This document shows, piece by piece, positions 1-7,024 of a stretch of 12,621 nt of DNA; position 1 is the stretch's first letter, and every line of letters begins with the position of its first letter. Position numbers and translations under genes: made by a program. The stretch is from Deltaproteobacteria bacterium. GTDB taxonomy: Bacteria > UBA10199 > DSSB01. The stretch spans positions 1-12,621 of the forward strand of contig JAIOPF010000361.1 in NCBI GenBank assembly GCA_021414045.1, read 5' to 3'. The notes beneath the pieces were generated by a model that saw nothing but the letters and a program-made list of their open reading frames with translations, was not told where the DNA came from and did no database searches.

Positions 1-1
1 G

Positions 2-469
2 GACACCGAAAAGGACGAAGAGCATAGCGCGCAACGCCTGGTTTACAAGACCATGTACGGCGGCATGATGCGCCAGACCTTGATCGATCTCGATCTCCTC
101 GAATCCCCGGAAATTCACGAACTGCGCGGTATCCAGAAAGAGCTCTCCCAGCTTGGCGAAGGTCCTTTTGAAATTCATGATAAAGAAAAGGTCTCTACCT
201 TCAACACGCTGCGCGAAGTGAAAGATTTTGTTTTGGCCAACGGGCGAGAGGGGCAATACATCCAACGCTACAAAGGCTTGGGTGAGATGAATCCCGAGCA
301 GTTGTGGGAAACAACCATGAACCCGGAAACCCGCACGCTTCTGCAGGTTCGCGTCGACGATTTAGTGGAGGCCGACGATATCTTCACGGTCTTGATGGGC
401 GACCAAGTCGAACCCCGAAGGGAGTTCATCGAAAGCAACGCCCTCAAGGTCCGCAACCTCGACGTCTAA
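2..469 (+). CDS. gyrB: DNA gyrase subunit B, C-terminal fragment
   Basis: This is the last 155 codons of the ATPase subunit of DNA gyrase, the cytoplasmic type II topoisomerase that introduces negative supercoils together with GyrA. The frame is open from base 2 and enters from outside the window; the ATG at 53 is internal. The TOPRIM-to-tail signature is plain: [20 protein letters not shown], then [25 protein letters not shown] and the terminal [10 protein letters not shown]. The match to the GyrB tail is nearly full, and the MGD-VEPRR-FIE-NA ending favours GyrB over ParE. It ends at TAA 467-469. What lies upstream cannot be seen. No convincing U-tract terminator follows. Confidence 0.97.
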   Translation, partial: DTEKDEEHSAQRLVYKTMYGGMMRQTLIDLDLLESPEIHELRGIQKELSQLGEGPFEIHDKEKVSTFNTLREVKDFVLANGREGQYIQRYKGLGEMNPEQLWETTMNPETRTLLQVRVDDLVEADDIFTVLMGDQVEPRREFIESNALKVRNLDV

Positions 470-590
470 GCGACCGATCTCTAAAGAACACCCTGTATAA
501 CCCCAGGGAATAAGGCCCTATTTTATTGCTTGGCGGCTTTCCGAGGGCCATGTTACGCTTTCCCGAAATGTTTTCGATAAGGAGTCTCTC

Positions 591-1070
591 ATGGGCAAGG
601 TAGTCCTCAACGATCTCGAATTCGAAGTTCCCGCAAATTGGCAGGATCAAGGCATGGTCACCCTCACCATTCCTTCCACGGACAAAAATGTCAGGCCCAA
701 CATCATCATCACCAAAGAGAGACTGGCCCAACCGGTAGATCTGGCGACTTACTTTGGTAAAATCAAAGAAGCGGTCAAGGCCCGAGGGATTCAAACTTTC
801 CAAATCTTAGATGAGCGCGAAATCAGCGTCGGCGGTGTCCCAGCGATGCAAATGGTCTGTGCCTGGGATTTAGCCGCGATGAAGCAGATGCTCGGCCCCA
901 ATGCCGAAGTGCTCAAGAACATCAAGCCCGGCCAAAAAGTGCAGCAAATTCAAGTGAGTTTTATCAAGGGCGAGGTCGCGGTCAACCTGACCGCGAGCTT
1001 TCCGGCCGAGCAGTTCGAAATCTATACCCGACCCTTCCAAAAATTCCTCTCGACGATCAAATCCGTCTAG
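591..1070 (+). CDS. DUF1795 / DcrB-like small protein
   Basis: This 159-residue protein has no signal peptide or membrane segment. It opens with a short beta-rich start (VVLNDLEFEVPANWQDQG), continues with strands and a helix (VDLATYFGKIKEAVKARG), and closes with VAVNLTASFPAEQFEIYTRPFQKFLSTIKSV. This layout fits the DUF1795/DcrB-related fold. In that family some members are EagR chaperones for type VI secretion effectors, but nothing around this gene suggests type VI secretion, so its role here is unknown. The start is supported by AAGGAG at 579-584, 6 bases before the ATG. It stands alone between gyrB and a convergent gene. The family assignment is from overall pattern, not from a catalytic motif. 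Confidence 0.72.
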   Translation: MGKVVLNDLEFEVPANWQDQGMVTLTIPSTDKNVRPNIIITKERLAQPVDLATYFGKIKEAVKARGIQTFQILDEREISVGGVPAMQMVCAWDLAAMKQMLGPNAEVLKNIKPGQKVQQIQVSFIKGEVAVNLTASFPAEQFEIYTRPFQKFLSTIKSV

Positions 1071-1088
1071 TTGCGAAACGCGGATCAA

Positions 1089-1107
1089 CCTCTCGATGGC
1101 GAGTAGG
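1089..1107. terminator. possible weak hairpin between convergent genes
   Basis: CCT-CTCG (1089-1095) can pair with CGAG-(T)-AGG (1100-1107) around an ATGG loop. It lies in the 54-base gap between two convergent genes, where a shared terminator would be expected. There is no U-tract on either side, so this is only a weak candidate. Confidence 0.25.
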
Positions 1108-1124
1108 TGGGAGTGCGAGCTGGC

Positions 1125-1889
1125 TTAACTCGAAGAGTCTTGAGCGCAGGTCGATTCGCAGTTCCACTCCGAGAGCGTTTCCCCCTCGGCGTTGGCGAAG
1201 ACCAAGCGATAACTCTGGTCGTTGGCATCGTAGGTCAGCCCGAAGGCTCCCGCCGCGTTTTGGTAATGCCTCATGAAGCTGCCGTCGGCGAATTGCTTGA
1301 GCGTGACTGTATAGGCTCCGACCCGGCGGGTTTGCTGGTCGCTCACCATGCTTTTCTTTTTGTCGAAAAAGATGTCTTCCGTGAATCCCGGCCATTCGAC
1401 TTTCCATTGGCTGGCTCCGTTGGGAAAGGCGGTGATGGTGAAGGGGACGCCTTGAACCAATGTTTTTGAGGTGGAACCCGCCTCCGGAACTTGCGCCGGT
1501 CCTTTTAGACTGCTGGCATCAAGACCGCGTCCCGTCGGGGCTTTTTTGCTGTTTAAGTATTTTTTCTTCTGGCTGAGCGCCCCCCCGAGATCCACTTCTT
1601 CGACGTTGAGTCCCATGGCCTCGGCTCCGCTGACATGCGAGGCCCTCGCGCTCAAATTGACTTGGGCCAACACGGCTCCCTCGGGCCCTTTCAAGACCAG
1701 CGGTCCTTGCGAAGGCCATAGCAGGGAGCGTCCCCCCTCGAGAAAGATTTGAGTTCCGCCACCGATGGAGCGGAGCTCCCCTGGGAGGGCGGGAATTTCA
1801 ATCTTTGCCTTGTCCTTGGCATGAACTAGGCCACCGCTCAGGACGAGCGCCAAGATCAGAGTGGGAAACAATTTTTTTTGGGGCGACAT
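1125..1889 (-). CDS. exported protein of unknown function
   Basis: I do not recognise this 254-residue protein. It begins MSPQKKLFPTLILALVLSGG and ends the leader in VHA, a clear Sec signal peptide with likely cleavage after residue 24, so it is probably periplasmic or outer-surface. The mature part is beta-rich with many Gly/Ser turns. A basic, low-complexity middle (QKKKYLNSKKAPTGRG) separates two halves. The C-terminal half carries WKVEWPGFTEDIFFD and YTVTLKQFADGSFMRHYQN, and two cysteines near the end (NCESTC) may form a disulfide. The frame stays open upstream to 1955, but the ATG at 1889 has both the signal peptide and an AGGAAAG site about 5 bases before it. It starts 8 bases after the acylphosphatase stop, so the two are probably co-transcribed. 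Confidence 0.75.
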   Translation of the reverse strand: MSPQKKLFPTLILALVLSGGLVHAKDKAKIEIPALPGELRSIGGGTQIFLEGGRSLLWPSQGPLVLKGPEGAVLAQVNLSARASHVSGAEAMGLNVEEVDLGGALSQKKKYLNSKKAPTGRGLDASSLKGPAQVPEAGSTSKTLVQGVPFTITAFPNGASQWKVEWPGFTEDIFFDKKKSMVSDQQTRRVGAYTVTLKQFADGSFMRHYQNAAGAFGLTYDANDQSYRLVFANAEGETLSEWNCESTCAQDSSS

Positions 1890-1897
1890 TTTCTTTC

Positions 1898-2176
1898 CTA
1901 AGCTGATGAACGTTCGACGAGAAATTCGGAATTTTTTGCGGCTTCCTCGGACCATTCCACCTTAACGTCCTCTACTCGCGCGGCCGGTGGGCCGATCCGA
2001 CAAAGACGCAGCAGCTCCTCTAAAGGGTCTTTTTCACCCTGGGCCAGCAGTTCCACCGAGCCGTCGGAACGGTTTCGCACCCAGCCGACCAAGCCTAGGG
2101 ACCGCGCGGTTTGCTGGGTCCAGGCGCGAAAAAAGACACCCTGGACGCGCCCGCGGATGACGGCATGAAATTGCAT
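1898..2176 (-). CDS. acyP: acylphosphatase
   Basis: A 92-residue acylphosphatase, a small cytoplasmic enzyme that hydrolyses the carboxyl-phosphate bond of acylphosphates such as acetyl phosphate. The N-terminal signature GRVQGVFFRAW contains the phosphate-binding loop and catalytic Arg17. LGLVGWVRN contributes the catalytic Asn35. GSVELLAQGEKDPLEELL and the C-terminal VEDVKVEW complete the usual fold, and the length is typical. The start at 2176 gives the exact family N-terminus, although the upstream ribosome site is poor. It is the first gene of a minus-strand pair; its stop codon overlaps the ribosome-binding site of the exported protein that follows. It is divergent from ruvX, with 70 bases between the starts. 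Confidence 0.93.
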   Translation of the reverse strand: MQFHAVIRGRVQGVFFRAWTQQTARSLGLVGWVRNRSDGSVELLAQGEKDPLEELLRLCRIGPPAARVEDVKVEWSEEAAKNSEFLVERSSA

Positions 2177-2246
2177 GGGATTTTTTTATCAGGCCCGGCG
2201 ATTTTTTTCCATGGATATGGCAGGGGGGGCGACTTAAACTATTCTC

Positions 2247-2678
2247 ATGAAAATCCTCGCCATCGATCCGGGGACCAAACGCATCGGGCTTGCCGCCAGC
2301 GACGCCTTGCATCTGACCACACGTCTTCTGCCGGTCCTACAGGTTTCCGGACTGGGGCGTTCGGTTCAGGAGATCGCGAGCCTCATCGCGGAGGAAGAAT
2401 TCCGAAAGGTCGTCGTCGGTTTGCCGCTCAACATGGACGGCAGCGAAGGAAAGGCAGCCCTCGGCGCGAGGGACTTAGTGAAGCGCCTAAAGAAGGAACT
2501 CCAGAACAAGAAAATTTCTTGCGAAGTCGAAGTCTGGGACGAGCGGCTCACCAGTTTCGAAGCCGAGCAGCGCGCTCGTCAGCAAGGCGTCGCCAAAGCC
2601 AAGGCGAAGGCTTTTTTGGATTCGCTGGCGGCCGAGGTCTTACTCGAAGACTACCTCGCTTCTCATCCTGAAAAATAA
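2247..2678 (+). CDS. ruvX: Holliday junction resolvase-like RuvX/YqgF
   Basis: This 143-residue protein has the RNase H-like YqgF fold. The family is linked to 16S rRNA 5'-end processing (E. coli YqgF) and was annotated as a putative Holliday junction resolvase. The motifs are in order: LAIDPGTKRIGLAASD with Asp7, VVVGLPLNMDGSEG at about 55-68, WDERLTS with Asp98 and Glu99, and LDSLAAEVLLEDYL with Asp125. These acidic residues would hold the catalytic metals. The length is normal. No strong Shine-Dalgarno precedes the ATG. It begins a + strand pair with mltG, a common bacterial pairing, with a 9-base gap. Confidence 0.94.
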   Translation: MKILAIDPGTKRIGLAASDALHLTTRLLPVLQVSGLGRSVQEIASLIAEEEFRKVVVGLPLNMDGSEGKAALGARDLVKRLKKELQNKKISCEVEVWDERLTSFEAEQRARQQGVAKAKAKAFLDSLAAEVLLEDYLASHPEK

Positions 2679-2687
2679 GGAAGACCC

Positions 2688-3827
2688 ATGAAGGCCGGAA
2701 CGATTCTCAAAATTCTGCTGGTTTTATCCCTGATCGCAGCCGCGTTTTATCTTTATGTTTCCATTCAATTGGGACCCTACGGAAAAGGGGGGGTGGTTTA
2801 TATTCCGAGGGGAGCTTCGTTGCGCCAGAGCGCCGAAATTCTCGAACAAAACGGCGCGATTCGCAGCGCTTGGGCTTTCCGTGGGCTGGCCCGCTGGAAA
2901 AAAATGCAGGCCAAACTCAAGCCGGGCGAATACCAACTCGATCCAGCGATGACTAGCGGAGAGGTCCTGAATAAAATCGTGCGAGGCGAGAGGGTCGTGC
3001 GTCGCGTGACGGTGCCGGAAGGCTACAATTTCCAGCAAATCGCGGCTTTGATCGAAAAAGCGGGCATCGCTCCGCAAGCGGAGACCATGAAATATTTCCG
3101 GGACCCCGGCCTCTTGACCGCCTTGGGATTTCCCGCCGTGAGCCTCGAAGGCTATCTTTTTCCCGCGAGTTACGAATACGACCGCGAAACCAAGGTGGAG
3201 GGTCTCTTGCGACAGATGTTGCAGAAATTTCAAGACAGCATGCGCGGTCCCATCGCCGATCGCGCCAAGCAGGCCGGCTGGAGCCTTCCCCAAGTGGTCA
3301 CGCTCGCTTCGCTGATCGAAAAGGAAACCGCCCAGGCCACCGAGCGTCCGCTGATCAGCTCGGTATTTCAAAACCGCCTGAGGATCGGCATGCCCTTGCA
3401 GACGGATCCCACCGTGATTTACGGATTGCCGAATTTCGACGGAAATATCCGCCGAGACGACCTGAGAAACCCCCACGCCTACAATACCTACGTCCATGTC
3501 GGCCTTCCGCCGGGACCCATCGCTTCCCCGGGGCTGGCCAGCCTCGAGGCGGCCTTGGCTCCGGCCCAAAGCAATTACTTGTTTTTCGTTTCGAAGGGAG
3601 ATGGGACACACTATTTTTCTTCAACCCTGGACGAGCACAACACGGCCGTGTCGCGTTACCAACTCGGAAGAGCCCCTGGACCCGAAAGTCGTCCCGAGAC
3701 CCAGCCCACGGCTTCCGTGCCGGTGCAGAAGCCCATTCCCATGCCGCGAGCACCTGTGCCTCCTCCCGGGGCGGGCAATCCTCAGCCCCTCATGAAGCCC
3801 ATTCCCATGCCCCGTGCGCCTCAATAA
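2688..3827 (+). CDS. mltG: endolytic murein transglycosylase MltG
   Basis: This 379-residue protein of the YceG/MltG family cuts nascent peptidoglycan strands inside the chain and so helps set glycan length. Residues 5-25 form a single N-terminal membrane anchor, putting the rest in the periplasm. A LysM-like region (about 35-100) is followed by the catalytic domain: VTVPEGYN (108-115), EGYLFPASYEY (154-164), LASLIEKET (206-214) with Glu211 as the likely catalytic residue, FQNRLRIGMPLQTDPTVIYG, and NTYVHVGLPPGPIASPG with YLFFVSKGDGTHYFS. The start has AAGGAAG 5 bases upstream. The family's core ends near residue 327; the remaining 50 residues are a Pro-rich tail with a repeated KPIPMPRAP. Confidence 0.95.
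   Translation: MKAGTILKILLVLSLIAAAFYLYVSIQLGPYGKGGVVYIPRGASLRQSAEILEQNGAIRSAWAFRGLARWKKMQAKLKPGEYQLDPAMTSGEVLNKIVRGERVVRRVTVPEGYNFQQIAALIEKAGIAPQAETMKYFRDPGLLTALGFPAVSLEGYLFPASYEYDRETKVEGLLRQMLQKFQDSMRGPIADRAKQAGWSLPQVVTLASLIEKETAQATERPLISSVFQNRLRIGMPLQTDPTVIYGLPNFDGNIRRDDLRNPHAYNTYVHVGLPPGPIASPGLASLEAALAPAQSNYLFFVSKGDGTHYFSSTLDEHNTAVSRYQLGRAPGPESRPETQPTASVPVQKPIPMPRAPVPPPGAGNPQPLMKPIPMPRAPQ
3729..3821 (+). repeat. duplicated KPIPMPRAP coding repeat in the MltG tail
   Basis: Two 27-base copies (3729-3755 and 3795-3821), 66 bases apart, encode the same nine residues KPIPMPRAP. They differ only at a few third positions. They sit in a Pro-rich periplasmic extension beyond the MltG catalytic domain and end one residue before the stop. 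Confidence 0.85.
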
Positions 3828-3830
3828 AAC

Positions 3831-3865
3831 AAAAAAGTCCGCACGGCAAAACTGCCGGCGGACTT
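3831..3865 (-). terminator. intrinsic terminator of the Phd-like gene
   Basis: AAGTCCGC (3835-3842) pairs with GCGGACTT (3858-3865), and the inner CGGCA (3844-3848) pairs with TGCCG (3853-3857), leaving an AAAC loop and one bulged A. Read on the minus strand the hairpin runs directly into a run of T from the six A at 3831-3836. On the + strand there is no T-run after the stem, so it should stop only minus-strand transcripts. It lies 26 bases after the stop of the minus-strand gene. Confidence 0.85.
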
Positions 3866-3891
3866 GAGAAAAAAATCGGCGATCGCAAGAG

Positions 3892-4245
3892 TTATTTGTT
3901 GAACAGGCTCTTGAGCGAGCTCACCAACTGCTCGGACTCACGCTGCACCCACTTGGGGGGCAGGGCGCCGTTTCCGGGACTATGGGGCTTTTCGTCCTCG
4001 GACCCGATAATGACGGAAGCGGTCGAAGCGGCCTCTTCGGCGAGGACGCCGGGGAGATGCTGCGCGGCGGCGCCCATCAAGCTTAAGTATTCGTCGTAAC
4101 GAATCATGATCTTGGTGGGACGGCCGTGGCGGGTGACCACCACCTTGGCTTCGTCCTCTTTGAGCACCTCGGCGAAGTTCGCCCGCGCTTCGGTGACGTT
4201 GAAGATCTTGAGTCGTCCTAGTCGTTCATCGTGGATTTCAAACAT
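3892..4245 (-). CDS. Phd/YefM-family antitoxin-like protein, no adjacent toxin
   Basis: This is a 117-residue protein. Residues 13-55 match the Phd/YefM DNA-binding N-terminal domain: LKIFNVTEARANFAEVLKED, then VVVTRHGRPTKIMIRYDEYLSL. In that family this half binds the operon's own operator and the C-terminal half wraps the toxin. Here the C-terminal 60 residues are an acidic, Pro/Gly-containing linker and a final helix (VQRESEQLVSSLKSLFNK) that could be the partner-binding part. No Doc, YoeB or PIN-type toxin lies beside it: mltG is on one side and a 438-base gap on the other. It may be an orphan regulator. GGGAGG, 8 bases before the ATG, supports the start, and it has its own promoter and terminator. 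Confidence 0.85.
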   Translation of the reverse strand: MFEIHDERLGRLKIFNVTEARANFAEVLKEDEAKVVVTRHGRPTKIMIRYDEYLSLMGAAAQHLPGVLAEEAASTASVIIGSEDEKPHSPGNGALPPKWVQRESEQLVSSLKSLFNK

Positions 4246-4265
4246 GAAACCAACCTCCCGGATTA

Positions 4266-4299
4266 TGTCTCTTTAAAAAGACAGAAGAACTAATGTCAA
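4266..4299 (-). promoter_or_regulatory. promoter of the Phd-like gene with overlapping palindrome
   Basis: On the minus strand there is an exact TTGACA (4294-4299), a 17-base spacer and a poor -10 TTAAAG (4271-4276), placed just upstream of the Phd-like gene. An 18-base near-palindrome, TGTCTCTTTAAAAAGACA (4266-4283, one mismatched pair), covers the -10. Phd-family proteins normally repress their own promoters by binding palindromes, so this is a natural operator candidate. The -10 is the weak point of the call. Confidence 0.55.
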
Positions 4300-4306
4300 A
4301 GACTTT

Positions 4307-4321
4307 CTGGACGGAATCCAG
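4307..4321. repeat. short inverted repeat CTGGA-N5-TCCAG
   Basis: CTGGA (4307-4311) and TCCAG (4317-4321) flank CGGAA. It lies just upstream of the predicted -35 of the Phd-like gene. It is short enough to be chance, but its position makes it a possible second protein-binding site. Confidence 0.35.
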
Positions 4322-4330
4322 TACATCCAT

Positions 4331-4355
4331 AAAGTCGAATTAATTCAACGACTTT
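4331..4355. repeat. inverted repeat AAAGTCG / CGACTTT
   Basis: AAAGTCG (4331-4337) and CGACTTT (4349-4355) are perfect inverted arms around an 11-base AT-rich centre that itself contains the palindrome GAATTAATTC (4337-4346). There is no T-run, so it is more like a protein-binding site than a terminator. It lies in the gap between two divergent genes. Confidence 0.5.
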
Positions 4356-4671
4356 CGCCGTTGTTGTTCCCGACATCCCTCATCCCGAGACCGAAGCCCG
4401 TACGGAATATTCGATTTTCTTTGGACGAAGGTTTTTTCGTAGGTGTCACTAAAAAGGTGCGAATTTTTTTTTGCCCATTTCAATCGGCGCAAATTCTCGA
4501 TAACCATCGAAGCGGATTCTTGGAATTCTGGTCTGAAATGTAACTAGAATGGTGCTTGGCGTCCTAGGGATCAGGGCCGGGGAAACAGACACAACTTCTC
4601 CGTTGGGTGGGCGAAAACCGTTTCATCCCATACGGATTCGATGATATTGGCGCCGAGCGGGGGCCGCGCTT

Positions 4672-4679
4672 GAGGAGGT
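4672..4679 (+). promoter_or_regulatory. ribosome-binding site that fixes a GTG start
   Basis: GAGGAGGT lies 4 bases before the GTG at 4684. It is the only good Shine-Dalgarno near the beginning of this long frame and selects the non-ATG start. Confidence 0.8.
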
Positions 4680-4683
4680 AATT

Positions 4684-6903
4684 GTGAATTTTCGCGTTCA
4701 TTACGGAACGCCCGACGTCTCGACGCAGCCGTCCCCTTTCCGTCCCAATTTTCATGGACCCAGCCAAGCCTCGGATCGCGAGGAATGGAATTCCCTTTCC
4801 CAAGAAACCGACCCACAACTTCGCAGCGAGGCGATGCTGCAATTCGCCCGTCGCCAGGAAGAATCCGATCACTTCGATACGGCCGCCGCGGTTTATGGTT
4901 CCCTTCTAGAGACCGCTCCCGAAGCGGGCATGAGGGAACGCGCGCGCGGGCGCTTGGATGCGATGCTCGGACGTGGTGACTTGGGTTCGCGGGCGGAGTT
5001 CCTGATGAGACGCTTCGCCCGCCAGGCCAGCGATCCCAGCACTTTATTGGCCATGGGCGTCGCGGGAGCCGTCTTCCGTATGACGCGCTTGGCGACGCTC
5101 TCCCGCTTGTCCGCCACTCCGACTCCAGGATTTTTGACGCGCTTTTTGGGTACGGGCCGCGCGGCCTCCCTCGCTGGTTTCGCCCTGGAGGCGCCGACCT
5201 TTACCTTGGCTTCGAGGTTGGGAAATGAAGCCCTGGGATCGTCCCAAGCCTGGGACCGCGCTTCCCTGGGTCGAGATTTGGCCTCGAGTTATTTGGTTTT
5301 GGGCGGCTTGCGACTCGCCGGTTGGGCGAGCGCGGCCTCCTATCAGCGCCTGGCCTCCACCCCACTGCAAGGGCGTGGCTTGCAAGCCGCGACACAAACC
5401 TTGTTTCAACAGGGTGGGATGCTGACCGGGATTCTATTGGGACACCGTCTGGAGCAATGGGCGGGCCTGCGTCGTCCTCAAGAGGGCGGAGCCCTCTTGA
5501 TCGATTCCTTGGCGACGCTATTGCAGTTTCATGTCGCCGGCAATCTCAGCCGCCAGGCCTTCGGTAGCCGATGGCAGGCTTGGGAGCGGGGACTGGATAG
5601 CCAGGGAGCAGGACTCATGGAAGGCCTGCGGCTTCCCGAATTTCCAGTGCCAGAAAACGCGCTGGCTTGGGCGTCCCCAGGAACCGTAAGCCGACCCCTC
5701 GCTGGCCCACGTCAACCCCGAGGCCCGGAAATCTTGATGATGGTGGGGGATGGGGAAGGCAAGATCCGGGGAGAAGGTTCTGGGCCACCTAGCGCGGACA
5801 CCACCCAGCCTTTCCGGACGGAGGCTAGGCCCGCGACCGCCGAAGCTGAAGGTGAGCTCCGCGACCCCTTGGAAGTCGAATCGGCAGCCCAACTCATGCG
5901 GCGAATGAACGATCCCGACTTGAATTTCCGGGAGGCCTTGCTCGAGAGGGATTTGGAATTTCGTTTTAAGGCCCCGAACCCCGAGTTGGGGACGACGGCG
6001 CGCATCGAACGATCCATCCCGAGTATTCTGCAATTTCTCAATGCCATCGCGATCGGCAAGTCCATCCCGGCAGGACGTCGTGTGGTGATTGTGCAAGACG
6101 GCGAGGGTTGGGGGCGATTTTCCCTGATTCGAGGCGAGAAAGCTTTTGAATGCCATCCGCCGTTACCGGAGACCGCGGAGAGCGCCCCCGCTCGCCCATC
6201 TCCGCCTCCGCCCCCTTCGGCGGAAGCGGAACGCAATGAAACGAATGAGTCCGAACCGCCGAAGAGTCCCGGCCGCGGAGTGGTCTCGCCTTTGGCTCCG
6301 AAAGCCGAAGCCGAAACCGCGAAATTGAGCGCTGAGGAAGAGGAGGCGCGCAGCATTCCCTTGCGGACTTTGTTGGTCGAATCCTTGCCGCGCGTCCTGG
6401 AATTGGCCGGACGGCAATTTCAGAGACGCGGAACGACGGGCCCGGTTTTGCTCGAAACGGGAAGCGTCGATTTGCCGGCCCTCGAAACTTTGGAGACGGA
6501 TTTCGTGCAAGAGATTCCCGCGGGAACTCTCTTCAAGCTCTATGTCTCCGAAACCCGCCAAACCTTTCGGGGGACGGCGGAAGAGGGCCGTTTGCGGTGG
6601 GCCTCCATCGAGGACAAAGGTTGGGACCATTCCACTATTTTTTCCGCGACCACGGTGCGTTCGGTCATCGAGGCCTATCAAGCCCTCTTGGCCCATTCAC
6701 GCTCGGAAAGTCCTTCCAGCGGAGAATTGACCCTGCGTTTCCGCGGAGCGACCCCCAGCCGGGACTTCTTGGGTGAATTCGTGGCTTCGACCTTGGACCG
6801 CTTTCCCATTCCCGGGCGCGATTCCATTCGCTTCGAATTAGGGGGCGAAGAAGCTCCTCTCGTGTTTACCCGGGGGGCCGATGGACGTTGGAGCCGGGAA
6901 TAA
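4684..6903 (+). CDS. unrecognised 739-aa protein sharing a module with the next gene
   Basis: I do not recognise this protein, and no signal peptide is evident. After a Pro/Ser-rich leader, residues 45-95 form helical hairpins of TPR-like character (MLQFARRQEESDHFDTAAAV). Residues about 102-303 are an Ala/Leu/Gly-rich module with conserved LLAMGVAG, SLAGFALEAPTFTLASRLGN and MLTGILLGHRLE segments; some are hydrophobic enough to be buried or membrane-associated. Residues 320-400 and 500-560 are Pro/Glu-rich linkers. Two C-terminal mixed alpha/beta parts (about 400-490 and 565-739) each carry an IPAG-type turn followed by a strand. The module recurs in the next gene with 55 identities in an 80-residue stretch. 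Translation starts at GTG. A 121-base gap separates it from the next gene, so they may be one transcript. Confidence 0.8.
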   Translation: MNFRVHYGTPDVSTQPSPFRPNFHGPSQASDREEWNSLSQETDPQLRSEAMLQFARRQEESDHFDTAAAVYGSLLETAPEAGMRERARGRLDAMLGRGDLGSRAEFLMRRFARQASDPSTLLAMGVAGAVFRMTRLATLSRLSATPTPGFLTRFLGTGRAASLAGFALEAPTFTLASRLGNEALGSSQAWDRASLGRDLASSYLVLGGLRLAGWASAASYQRLASTPLQGRGLQAATQTLFQQGGMLTGILLGHRLEQWAGLRRPQEGGALLIDSLATLLQFHVAGNLSRQAFGSRWQAWERGLDSQGAGLMEGLRLPEFPVPENALAWASPGTVSRPLAGPRQPRGPEILMMVGDGEGKIRGEGSGPPSADTTQPFRTEARPATAEAEGELRDPLEVESAAQLMRRMNDPDLNFREALLERDLEFRFKAPNPELGTTARIERSIPSILQFLNAIAIGKSIPAGRRVVIVQDGEGWGRFSLIRGEKAFECHPPLPETAESAPARPSPPPPPSAEAERNETNESEPPKSPGRGVVSPLAPKAEAETAKLSAEEEEARSIPLRTLLVESLPRVLELAGRQFQRRGTTGPVLLETGSVDLPALETLETDFVQEIPAGTLFKLYVSETRQTFRGTAEEGRLRWASIEDKGWDHSTIFSATTVRSVIEAYQALLAHSRSESPSSGELTLRFRGATPSRDFLGEFVASTLDRFPIPGRDSIRFELGGEEAPLVFTRGADGRWSRE
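4987..5592 (+). repeat. shared Ala/Leu-rich module, copy 1
   Basis: This codes residues about 102-303 of the 739-residue protein. It is homologous to copy 2 at 7502-8125: 55 of 80 residues match by hand between residues 102-181 here and 160-239 there. The near-invariant segments are LLAMGVAG, EAPTFTLA-RLGNEALG, GILLGHRLE, and LLQFHVAG-LS-QAFGSR. The module family and function are unknown to me. Confidence 0.9.
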
Positions 6904-7013
6904 TTGAGAAAATTCACCTTTACCGCCTCTTTTTTAGACAACTTTCCACAGGGCGACCCGAAAACGCCTGTACTTCTATCTTTCTGTTAAAAATCAGTCA
7001 CTTCCACTGTTCC

Positions 7014-7019
7014 GGGAGG
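7014..7019 (+). promoter_or_regulatory. ribosome-binding site of the ACC-like gene
   Basis: GGGAGG lies 5 bases before the ATG at 7025 and decides that start. The 121-base gap before it (6904-7024) is T-rich, with no clear promoter or terminator that I can defend. Confidence 0.75.
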
Positions 7020-7024
7020 TAAGG

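Larger units (their letters stand above)
4246..4683. other. 438-base gap between divergent genes, no gene supported
   Basis: It is more AT-rich than its flanks. The left third holds the minus-strand promoter and the three dyads listed here. The right two thirds hold a 9-10 base T-run near 4463, a short TCGAT-AACC-ATCGA hairpin (4497-4510), and a ribosome-binding site at the end. A possible + strand promoter, TTGGAA (4520-4525) and TAGAAT (4545-4550), has a 19-base spacer, too long to trust. No open frame here has family resemblance or a ribosome site. Confidence 0.6.

Noticed and set aside
491..526. Terminator for gyrB from CCCTG/CAGGG or AGGG/CCCT pairings
   Set aside because: The stems are only 4-5 base pairs and the following bases have no clean U-tract.
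1890..1955. Longer N-terminus for the exported protein
   Set aside because: The upstream 22 codons overlap acyP, would bury the signal peptide, and have no ribosome site; the ATG at 1889 has both.
2111..2671. 186-residue + strand frame overlapping ruvX
   Set aside because: It is an Arg/Gly-rich out-of-frame shadow of ruvX, which has all family motifs.
4361..4543. 60-residue + strand open frame in the intergenic gap
   Set aside because: No ribosome site, no family resemblance, and it spans a T-run and AT-rich non-coding-looking sequence.
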